Assembly: GCF_019345525.1 (NCBI RefSeq)
Contig: NZ_JAHKRA010000001.1
Location: 62,001-126,000, forward strand
DNA length: 64,000 bases
Reading direction: 5' to 3'
Source of the DNA: Flavobacterium sp. NKUCC04_CG
GTDB taxonomy: Bacteria; Bacteroidota; Bacteroidia; Flavobacteriales; Flavobacteriaceae
Shown here one piece after another: positions 57,525 to 64,000 of this stretch. The notes under the pieces were generated by a model that saw only the letters and a program-made list of their open reading frames with translations, was not told the origin of the DNA and searched no databases. The position numbers and the translations under genes are program-made. Positions within the stretch are counted from its first letter, which is position 1, and each line of letters opens with the position of its first letter.

Positions 57525-59552
57525 ATGACTATACTGAATTCAAAATTTCAAACGGTTCACGACACTGCTCCGTTTACTCAAATAAAAAAATCCGATTACC
57601 TTCCCTCTTTTGAAAAAGCCATTGCAGCGACACGTAAAGAGATTGACCATATAGCCGCCAATATCGATGCTGCTACATTTGAAAACACTTTGGAAGCTTT
57701 GGCTTTTTCAGGGATGGAATTGGATCGAATATCCCATATTTTCTTTAACTTAAATTCCGCTGAAACCAGTGATGAATTGCAGGAAATTGCACAGGAAATT
57801 GCACCCAAACTTTCTGAACTGGGCAACGACATAACCTTGAATGAAGAGCTTTTTGCACGAGTAAAAGCCGTTTATGACAGTAAAGACAACTTGACTTTAT
57901 CGACAGAGCAAGAGATGTTATTGACCAAAAACTATTTAAGTTTTGTTCGCAATGGCGCTTTGTTAAACGAAGAACAGAAACACCGCTTACGCGAGATTGA
58001 TAGCTCCTTATCACTATTGTCCTTAAAATTTGGTGAAAATGTACTAAGTGAAACGAACAATTACCAATTGCATTTAACCGATATAGCAGACTTGGCAGGA
58101 CTACCGGAAGGATCCATAGAAGAAGCCCGTTCACTGGCTGAATCTCAAAATTTAGAAGGCTGGATATTCACTTTGGACTTCCCGAGTTATTTGCCTTTTA
58201 TAACCTATGCAGACAATAGAAACTTACGAAAAGAACTGGCTATAGCAGCCGGTAGAAAAGCTTTTCAAAACAACGAATTTAACAACGAAGAAAACGTTTT
58301 GCAAATCGCAAAACTTCGCCACGAACGCGCCAATGTATTGGGATACCAAACCCATGCTCATTTTGTATTAGAGGAACGAATGGCACAGAATCCAACCAGG
58401 GTATTTGAATTTCTAAACGATTTATTACAGAAAGCTGCACCCGCTGCAAAAAAAGAATTTGCGGAACTCCGCGATTTTGCCCGTGAATTGGACCAGATTG
58501 ACCATTTGGAAAAATGGGATGGCCCCTACTATTCCGAAAAACTAAAACAACAACGTTTTAATCTTGACGATGAAATTTTAAAACCATACTTTCAACTTGA
58601 AAAGGTTTTAAACGGCGCTTTTGAAGTAGCACATCGTTTGTATCAACTTCATTTTAAGGAAGTTTTTACTATCGAAAAATATCATGAGGATGTTCAAACA
58701 TTTGAAGTGACTGATTCAAACAACCGTTTAATCGCTATTTTTTATACAGACTTCTTCCCGAGAAAGAGCAAACGCAACGGTGCTTGGATGACTTCCTTTA
58801 AGTCGCAATACATTCAAAATGGAACGGATCAACGTCCACATATATCCATTGTCTGTAACTTCACCAAGCCAACTGCCACCAAACCATCATTATTGACGTT
58901 TAACGAGGTCACTACCCTCTTTCATGAATTTGGACACGCCTTACACGGTATGCTCGCTGATACGGTATATCCGAGTCTTTCTGGTACAAATGTCTATTGG
59001 GACTTCGTTGAACTACCAAGCCAAATTATGGAAAACTGGTGTTACGAAAAAGAAGCGTTGGAATTGTTTGCCAAGCATTATAAAACCGGAGAAGTGCTAC
59101 CTATGGACTTAATCGAAAAAATAAAAGAAAGCGCTAGTTTCCAAGAGGGAATGGCTACACTACGTCAAATAAGCTTTGGACTATTAGATATGGCATGGCA
59201 CGGTCAGGACCCCACAGGAATAACAAATCTAAAAGCTTTTGAAACCGAACAATTTGCCGATACACAACTCTATCCAGACGTGGCAGAAAACGCGATGAGT
59301 ACGGCATTTTCTCATATATTTCAAGGAGGTTATTCCTCGGGATACTACAGCTATAAATGGGCAGAAGTACTCGATGCGGATGCTTTTGCCTACTTTAAGG
59401 AATATGGTATTTTCAATCGCGAAATAGCTTCTAAATTCAAGGAAAACATTTTATCAAAAGGCGGTACCGAACATCCAATGACTCTCTACAAAAAATTTAG
59501 AGGACAAGAACCCAATCCGGAAGCTTTGTTGAAAAGAGCTGGATTGTTATAG
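57525..59552 (+). CDS. M3 family metallopeptidase (oligopeptidase A/Dcp type)
   Basis: A 675-residue zinc peptidase. The zinc motif HEFGHALHGML is at about residue 467, with the second ligand Glu in YWDFVELPSQIMENW. The N-terminal helical half and the C-terminal SHIFQGGYSSGYYSYKWAEV are typical. No signal peptide, so cytoplasmic degradation of short peptides is likely. Complements the exported S46 and M28 peptidases. Oligopeptidase or dipeptidyl carboxypeptidase activity cannot be separated by eye. Confidence 0.93.
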   Translation: MTILNSKFQTVHDTAPFTQIKKSDYLPSFEKAIAATRKEIDHIAANIDAATFENTLEALAFSGMELDRISHIFFNLNSAETSDELQEIAQEIAPKLSELGNDITLNEELFARVKAVYDSKDNLTLSTEQEMLLTKNYLSFVRNGALLNEEQKHRLREIDSSLSLLSLKFGENVLSETNNYQLHLTDIADLAGLPEGSIEEARSLAESQNLEGWIFTLDFPSYLPFITYADNRNLRKELAIAAGRKAFQNNEFNNEENVLQIAKLRHERANVLGYQTHAHFVLEERMAQNPTRVFEFLNDLLQKAAPAAKKEFAELRDFARELDQIDHLEKWDGPYYSEKLKQQRFNLDDEILKPYFQLEKVLNGAFEVAHRLYQLHFKEVFTIEKYHEDVQTFEVTDSNNRLIAIFYTDFFPRKSKRNGAWMTSFKSQYIQNGTDQRPHISIVCNFTKPTATKPSLLTFNEVTTLFHEFGHALHGMLADTVYPSLSGTNVYWDFVELPSQIMENWCYEKEALELFAKHYKTGEVLPMDLIEKIKESASFQEGMATLRQISFGLLDMAWHGQDPTGITNLKAFETEQFADTQLYPDVAENAMSTAFSHIFQGGYSSGYYSYKWAEVLDADAFAYFKEYGIFNREIASKFKENILSKGGTEHPMTLYKKFRGQEPNPEALLKRAGLL

Positions 59553-59582
59553 GCAGCTACGTCAATTCGCACAAATAAACCC

Positions 59583-59619
59583 AAAAAAGGCTGTTTCAAG
59601 ATTTGAAACAGCCTTTTTT
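59583..59619. terminator. Shared bidirectional terminator
   Basis: AAAAAAGGCTGTTTCA (59583-59598) pairs perfectly with TGAAACAGCCTTTTTT (59604-59619) around AGATT. It serves both the plus-strand M3 gene and the minus-strand membrane gene, whose stop codon lies within it. Confidence 0.9.
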
Positions 59620-59955
59620 GTATAAAAGCATAAAAACCATCGTGCCGATGAAATAACAAATCACATCATAAACGTCGGAGGTGTAACGAGCATTTACGGT
59701 GGGCAAATAGCATTCAAAAAAAACACTGTAATAAAGCAATAAAGACAAAGCCATTGACCATGAAAGCTGCGCTTCGACACCCTTTATCTCAACCAATACC
59801 GCCCAAACAATCCACAACACCAAAGGCATCACCAATAAGTCATTGAGGTAATTCTGAATAAAGGCAGGTAATTCAACTGCCAGTCTCTGTAGGAAATATA
59901 CACAAGTACCCAACAGCAGTAAGCCTATAAAATATCTATTTGACAATATCCTCAT
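59596..59955 (-). CDS. Small integral membrane protein of unknown function
   Basis: A 119-residue protein with three or four hydrophobic helices (YFIGLLLLGTCVYFL; LLVMPLVLWIVWAVLV; MALSLLLYYSVFF; VICYFIGTMVFMLLY). The start is ATG at 59955, overlapping the stop of the zinc-ribbon gene as ATGA; an in-frame GTG at 59979 is the alternative. The overlap shows translational coupling. No named family. Confidence 0.75.
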   Translation of the reverse strand: MRILSNRYFIGLLLLGTCVYFLQRLAVELPAFIQNYLNDLLVMPLVLWIVWAVLVEIKGVEAQLSWSMALSLLLYYSVFFECYLPTVNARYTSDVYDVICYFIGTMVFMLLYKKGCFKS

Positions 59956-60278
59956 GCTACGATTACTGCTATTACCCACGCAATAAACCCTCCTACCGCC
60001 ATCGCAATTACCCAGCCGACATAGACGACTTCAAACAAAACACGAACCAACCAAAATCGGTGGTTTTGCATTTTCTTGATCTGCAATTCTATTTTGGAAG
60101 GTCCTTTCTCTGCCTCGCGTTTCCGCACTTCTTTAAACTGTTCTTGACGCACCAATTCACGTTGCTTGACAACGGAAAGCAAAGCACCACAGTTGTCACA
60201 ATGAATCTTATTTGCGTTAAAAGTTCCACATTGCGAACATCGTATATGAACTTGCTCACTCTTCTTCTCTGTAGTCAA
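59952..60278 (-). CDS. Zinc-ribbon membrane protein with TTG start
   Basis: A 108-residue protein. N-terminal zinc ribbon CSQCGTFNANKIHCDNCGAL (four Cys as two CxxC pairs), a charged helix (RELVRQEQFKEVRKREAEKG) and one or two C-terminal membrane helices (VIAMAVGGFIAWVIAVIV). No ATG lies upstream of the ribbon, so TTG at 60278 is the likely start; a -7 element at 60305-60312 supports it. Coupled with the membrane protein downstream; function unknown, perhaps a small membrane complex. Confidence 0.75.
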   Translation of the reverse strand: MTTEKKSEQVHIRCSQCGTFNANKIHCDNCGALLSVVKQRELVRQEQFKEVRKREAEKGPSKIELQIKKMQNHRFWLVRVLFEVVYVGWVIAMAVGGFIAWVIAVIVA

Positions 60279-60304
60279 AATTAAATTGAAAATTAAATTA
60301 AATC

Positions 60305-60312
60305 CAAAGTTA
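60305..60312 (-). promoter_or_regulatory. Promoter -7 element of the zinc-ribbon gene
   Basis: Minus-strand TAACTTTG matches TAnnTTTG, about 27 nt upstream of the TTG start codon. Confidence 0.5.
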
Positions 60313-60364
60313 CACCTTTTTTACGCATGACTATCTGTATTTGTTCTCCGTTCGTTTAAAAGCA

Positions 60365-60394
60365 AAAAGACCGACACTTGCGTGCCGATCTTTT
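60365..60394 (-). terminator. Terminator of the M28 peptidase gene
   Basis: Arms at 60365-60377 and 60382-60394 pair over 13 positions on the minus strand, including two G-U wobbles that exist only in that orientation. The loop is GCAA and a U-run follows. Confidence 0.78.
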
Positions 60395-60420
60395 CTAATT
60401 TGAAACTAGTATAAATACAA

Positions 60421-62004
60421 CTAATTGTTCAGTCCTCCAGTTCTTTTTGGACTTTTTTGAGCAGGCCATTCTATAGTCTTGCCATCGCTGCTCTTGGGCA
60501 AGTTGATTTTTTGACGCGGTACCAGTTCTTCTTCTTGACTGGCTTTATAAGCCAATATTGCAATTAGAATAGCGTTGTTACGAACCTCATCAAATACGAT
60601 TTTATCATAGGTATCTCTATTGGTATGCCAAGTATGGTTTCCATAACCCCAACTTAAAGCTCCCAACATAAAAGCAGGTATGTTTGCACTTACAAAAGAA
60701 ACGTGATCGGAGCCACCTGAAGATGGTGATCCAGGAAATGTTGTTTTTAAATCTTTTTTGTAATCTTCTGGTACATCATAAAGCCATTTTCCCAAGAAAT
60801 CATAGGCATGTAGAAATCCTTGTCCGTTTAAATTGACTATCCTACCCGTTCCATTATCCTGATTAAAGACTGCTTGAATTTTGTCATGCAACTCCGGATG
60901 ATCTTCTACAAATGCTCGAGAACCGTTAAGTCCTTGCTCTTCACTTCCCCAATTTCCAATTAAAATCGTTCGTTTGTTATTAGGCAATACTTTTTTTAAT
61001 ATCCGGGCAGCTTCCATCATAACGATAATACCCGTTCCATTATCAGTAGCTCCAGTGCCTCCATCCCAACTATCTAAGTGAGCTGATAAGATAACATACT
61101 CATCGGGCGTTTCAGTACCCTTGATTTCCGCAATCGTATTGTATGTTTTTGTCTTACCTAAGTTTTTTGAAATTGCTTTAATTTTGATTTTAGGTTTGAT
61201 TCCCTTTTCCGCCAAACGATATAAGGTACCGTAGTCCTCCAAAGCCATATCAATAGTAGGTATTTTTGTTGTAAAAGCTTCAAAAATTCGATTGGCCCCC
61301 ATAATCCCCGTCCAAAATGACGATACTATGCCGACTGCTCCGGCATCTTCTAATGCTTTAGGTAAGGTTTTTATGTCATAACCTGTATTTACTATACGCT
61401 GATTCCACGAATCGGTCTGACTTTTCTTCAAATCTTGCATTTTCGCAAAAGAAGCAGGCGTTGCATACTCTTTCCATTGTTCTTCCGATCGACCGGTCGG
61501 TTGAAGCATCGATATCAAAATAATTTTTCCCTTAGCATTGGGTAGCCATTTTTGAAATTCAATACTATTGTCCACAAAAGGCAATACAATGACCTCGGCT
61601 TCTATGCCCTGATCTACAGTTGAAGGATTCCATGCCAATTGGATGGCTTCCAAAGACTTTAAACGGGGCGCTGTCATCTCCACCTGTGTCACTCCTCGCT
61701 GCCACGCTCTCCACTCCCCATATTCCTCATTACGTGCATTTATCCCCATTTTGAGGTATTGATCCACCACCCAATCATGTGCTTGCTTCATTTGAGGAGT
61801 TCCCACTAAACGAGGACCAATAACATCCATCAATTCAAAAGCATATTGTTCTAATTGTGAATTTTGATTAGCCTCTTTTACGATAGCATCGACGATTGGG
61901 TCTTGTTGTTGTGCACAAACTGTCGAAGTTGACAAAATAAATAGAGCAAACGTTAGCCATCTAACGCTTTTATTCCTTGTAACATAGCTAAACATAGGGT
62001 GCAT
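60421..62004 (-). CDS. M28 family zinc aminopeptidase-type peptidase with PA domain
   Basis: A 527-residue exported peptidase. Signal peptide ends near STVCAQ (about residue 31). A PA insertion domain lies at ~130-260. Zinc ligands: His-Asp in ILSAHLDSWDGG, bridging Asp in TGATDNGTG, Glu-Glu in GNWGSEEQGLNGS, Asp in VFNQDNGTG, and the distal His in YGNHTWHTNRD. It should remove N-terminal residues or dipeptides from peptides in the periplasm or outside. Related to carboxypeptidase Q-like enzymes. Confidence 0.92.
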   Translation of the reverse strand: MHPMFSYVTRNKSVRWLTFALFILSTSTVCAQQQDPIVDAIVKEANQNSQLEQYAFELMDVIGPRLVGTPQMKQAHDWVVDQYLKMGINARNEEYGEWRAWQRGVTQVEMTAPRLKSLEAIQLAWNPSTVDQGIEAEVIVLPFVDNSIEFQKWLPNAKGKIILISMLQPTGRSEEQWKEYATPASFAKMQDLKKSQTDSWNQRIVNTGYDIKTLPKALEDAGAVGIVSSFWTGIMGANRIFEAFTTKIPTIDMALEDYGTLYRLAEKGIKPKIKIKAISKNLGKTKTYNTIAEIKGTETPDEYVILSAHLDSWDGGTGATDNGTGIIVMMEAARILKKVLPNNKRTILIGNWGSEEQGLNGSRAFVEDHPELHDKIQAVFNQDNGTGRIVNLNGQGFLHAYDFLGKWLYDVPEDYKKDLKTTFPGSPSSGGSDHVSFVSANIPAFMLGALSWGYGNHTWHTNRDTYDKIVFDEVRNNAILIAILAYKASQEEELVPRQKINLPKSSDGKTIEWPAQKSPKRTGGLNN

Positions 62005-62218
62005 TTTTAAAAGGTGAGATTTAAAAGCAGCAAATTAGTAAAAATACCTCGGCTTTTCAAACCTAAAAGTAAAGAAACTATTTATCGAGCAAGCATAAAC
62101 TGTATTTACTCTAAAAAAGAAAGCCTATTAAATAATTTATGACAATTGTTTAAATAAGAAAAAAACTGGCATTGTTTTGGATAATAATTTATCAATATAA
62201 AACCTTAATCATCTCAGT

Positions 62219-62482
62219 ATGAAAAAATTAATTTTAACAGCATTACTTGCACTACCTGTGCTCGGATTTGCACAAGAAAGGCCTAGAGTCGAGAAAAAGA
62301 ACAGCGAACCAAGAAAATCTAAGGATAAAATCGCCTATATCTTAAATAACCAATTGGTGAGTAAAGCAGAACTCGATAAACTCTCCACAGAGCAGATTAC
62401 AAAAATCAATATCGTTAAAGAACCTTTTATCAAAGACGGTATAGAGTATATGGGTCAAATTCAAATGGAATCCATTGAGTAG
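62219..62482 (+). CDS. Small exported protein with a TonB-plug-like motif
   Basis: An 87-residue protein with a signal peptide (LILTALLALPVLGFAQ). The mature part contains YILNNQLVSKAELDKLSTEQ followed by ITKINIVKEP. This NN/DG-x-x-(V/I)-x-K-x-E-L...I-x-x-INV-K pattern resembles short segments found in Bacteroidota M56 peptidases and before TonB-receptor plugs. No operon partner is visible. Role unknown; a small periplasmic factor is all that can be said. Confidence 0.68.
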   Translation: MKKLILTALLALPVLGFAQERPRVEKKNSEPRKSKDKIAYILNNQLVSKAELDKLSTEQITKINIVKEPFIKDGIEYMGQIQMESIE

Positions 62483-62534
62483 TTCTCGGGAGGGAATTTT
62501 TACCTGGAATATATTCTCACTCCAATGCATTAAT

Positions 62535-62610
62535 AATCCATATTTATTTTTATAAGTAACCAATTCCCTTCGAGTCGGTCGTTATATAGAAATAAATATG
62601 GATTTTTTTA
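62535..62610 (+). terminator. Long-loop terminator-like inverted repeat
   Basis: AATCCATATTTATTT (62535-62549) pairs perfectly with AAATAAATATGGATT (62590-62604), followed by TTTTTA. The 40-nt loop is long for a simple terminator and contains CCCTTCGAGTCGG. It lies about 50 nt beyond the small exported protein gene. Confidence 0.55.
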
Positions 62611-62705
62611 TTTCAGCATTTTCAAATTTTACAATTAGACGTTTTACCCTCAGTAAATTGCGCTAATGTGCTGATTTTTATTAAAAACCCCGGTTTATAC
62701 CTCCC

Positions 62706-63986
62706 TTATTTCTGAGTTGGATTTTCAAGATTCTTTTCACTAGTTTCCTCTTTCAAAACTGTCTTGGCGACTTTTCCAATAGAAAGTCCTTGCACTACGA
62801 TAGAAAACAACACCACGATATAAGTAATCTCTAAAAGCATTTCTTTGTATTCGTTATAAGGTAGTGATAACACTAAAGCAATCGAAACACCTCCACGAAT
62901 CCCTCCCCAAACCAACACAATCAAGGATCCTTTAGTATAAATTCTATTTCTCGAAAAAACTCTATAGGGTATTAAGATTGACAACATCCTCGAGAATAAA
63001 ACAACTAATATCGTAATTAAGGCTAACCAAATATGTTTTTCAATATCGGGTAATAACAACAATTCAAACCCGATAAACATAAACAGAATTGCATTTAGGA
63101 TTTCATCTATTAACTCCCAGAACTTAGTGAGATAGTCTTGAGTTTCGTCGTTCATCGCCACTTTTTTTCCGTAATTACCAATAACAAGCCCGGCAATTAC
63201 CATGGCCAGCGGACTTGAAACATGTAAGGTTTTGGTCAGCAGAAACCCACCCATAACCAAGGCCAATGTAATGAGTACAGTCACTTTATAATCGTCTATC
63301 TTTTTCATTACATGTGAAGCGGAATAACCCAACAGAAAACCTACCAAAACACCTCCTATAACTTCTTGTGCGAAAAACTTAGACACCGACAAAAAGGTGA
63401 TGTCCACATCTTCACTCAAAGCCAATCGCAAAACTACCGCAAACATAACTACGGCAACTCCATCGTTAAAAAGAGACTCCCCAGTGATTTTTGTCTCTAT
63501 GGACTTGGGCACTTTTACCTGTTTTAAAACACTTAAAACCACTATAGGATCTGTCGGTGAAATTAAAGTTCCAAACAGTAAACAATAGATAAAGGGAAGT
63601 GAAACCCCAAATAAAGGACAGATATAGAACAGGAATCCAGCAATAAAGAAAGCGGAAAGAACTACACTGACAGTTGAATACAACATAATAGCGAGTCGAT
63701 GTTCACGCAAATCAGCGATATTGATATGCAATGCCCCAGCAAACAACAAAAAATTCAACATGGCACCCATCAATACCTCATCAAAATCAAACTGACTGAT
63801 CAACTTAAAAAAATCTCGGGTTGCTTCGGGGAAAAGTTGATCGCCAAGCAAACGTATCCCTATAGATACCAATACGGCAATAACCATGATACCGATTGTC
63901 GTAGGCAGTTTTAAAAATCGCAAATTCAAATAAGCAAACCAAGATGCCAATACAATAAATATTGAAAAAGTATAATAGAGCTCCAT
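62706..63986 (-). CDS. Na+/H+ antiporter, CPA1 family (NhaP-like)
   Basis: A 426-residue membrane protein with about 12-13 helices. The unwound-helix motif GTLISPTDPIVVLSVLKQ and the ion-binding Asn-Asp in GESLFNDGVAVVMFAVV are diagnostic of CPA1 exchangers; GGIRGGVSIALVLSLP is the conserved TM11 segment. It ends with a short charged tail. It exchanges protons with Na+ (or K+) for pH and ion balance. The start (ATG at 63986) lies close to the window edge, so its promoter is not visible. Confidence 0.92.
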   Translation of the reverse strand: MELYYTFSIFIVLASWFAYLNLRFLKLPTTIGIMVIAVLVSIGIRLLGDQLFPEATRDFFKLISQFDFDEVLMGAMLNFLLFAGALHINIADLREHRLAIMLYSTVSVVLSAFFIAGFLFYICPLFGVSLPFIYCLLFGTLISPTDPIVVLSVLKQVKVPKSIETKITGESLFNDGVAVVMFAVVLRLALSEDVDITFLSVSKFFAQEVIGGVLVGFLLGYSASHVMKKIDDYKVTVLITLALVMGGFLLTKTLHVSSPLAMVIAGLVIGNYGKKVAMNDETQDYLTKFWELIDEILNAILFMFIGFELLLLPDIEKHIWLALITILVVLFSRMLSILIPYRVFSRNRIYTKGSLIVLVWGGIRGGVSIALVLSLPYNEYKEMLLEITYIVVLFSIVVQGLSIGKVAKTVLKEETSEKNLENPTQK

Positions 63987-64000
63987 AAAACAGAATCGTT

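Overview
The window looks like a chromosomal segment of a member of the Bacteroidota, most likely the family Flavobacteriaceae. The evidence is the AT-rich composition, promoters of the type TTTG-N19/20-TAnnTTTG, almost no Shine-Dalgarno sequences, a SusC/SusD pair, HmuY-type proteins, a type IX secretion (T9SS) sorting domain, an S46 dipeptidyl-peptidase, and the ribosomal gene order rpsL-rpsG-fusA-rpsJ-rplC. About 75 protein genes can be supported. I see no tRNA, rRNA, CRISPR array, intact insertion sequence or prophage.

Left part (1-13.5 kb, all on the minus strand): the start of an S41 peptidase cut by the window edge, a small PH-domain membrane protein, a probable haem-uptake operon (TonB receptor, HmuY-like lipoprotein, second HmuY-like protein with a T9SS tail), two guanidino-group hydrolases (one CtlX-like), then citrate synthase, enolase and carA, most with a clear intrinsic terminator.

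Centre (13.5-30.5 kb, minus strand): an almost unbroken ribosomal superoperon, str-S10-spc-alpha, from rpsL to rplQ, including fusA, secY, infA, rpmJ and rpoA. Two gaps stand out (86 nt before rpsD, 96 nt before rplC). Each holds a hairpin followed by a U-run, so each is a candidate attenuator.

Right part (30.5-64 kb, mixed strands): an Omp85-like protein, a CI-like HTH regulator with a repeated operator-like site, a SusCD pair, rlmB, a rhomboid protease, rarA followed by a 31-copy 8-bp tandem repeat, yjjG, radC, mpl, an unexplained lipoprotein/large-protein gene pair, an S46 peptidase, obgE, hpt-adk, purK and purE separated by a structured repeat-like element, an Rpn-type nuclease with a repeat-encoded charged tail, an M3 peptidase, small membrane proteins, an M28 peptidase and a Na+/H+ antiporter.

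Functionally the window combines core translation and central metabolism with a peptide-scavenging, haem-acquiring surface (S41, S46, M3 and M28 peptidases, TonB/SusCD transport). The least ordinary items are the two candidate attenuators, the 8-bp tandem repeat with echoes of its flank, the structured purK-purE spacer, and the operator-like duplicate at the HTH gene. I do not see a wholly new multi-gene defence or biosynthetic system.
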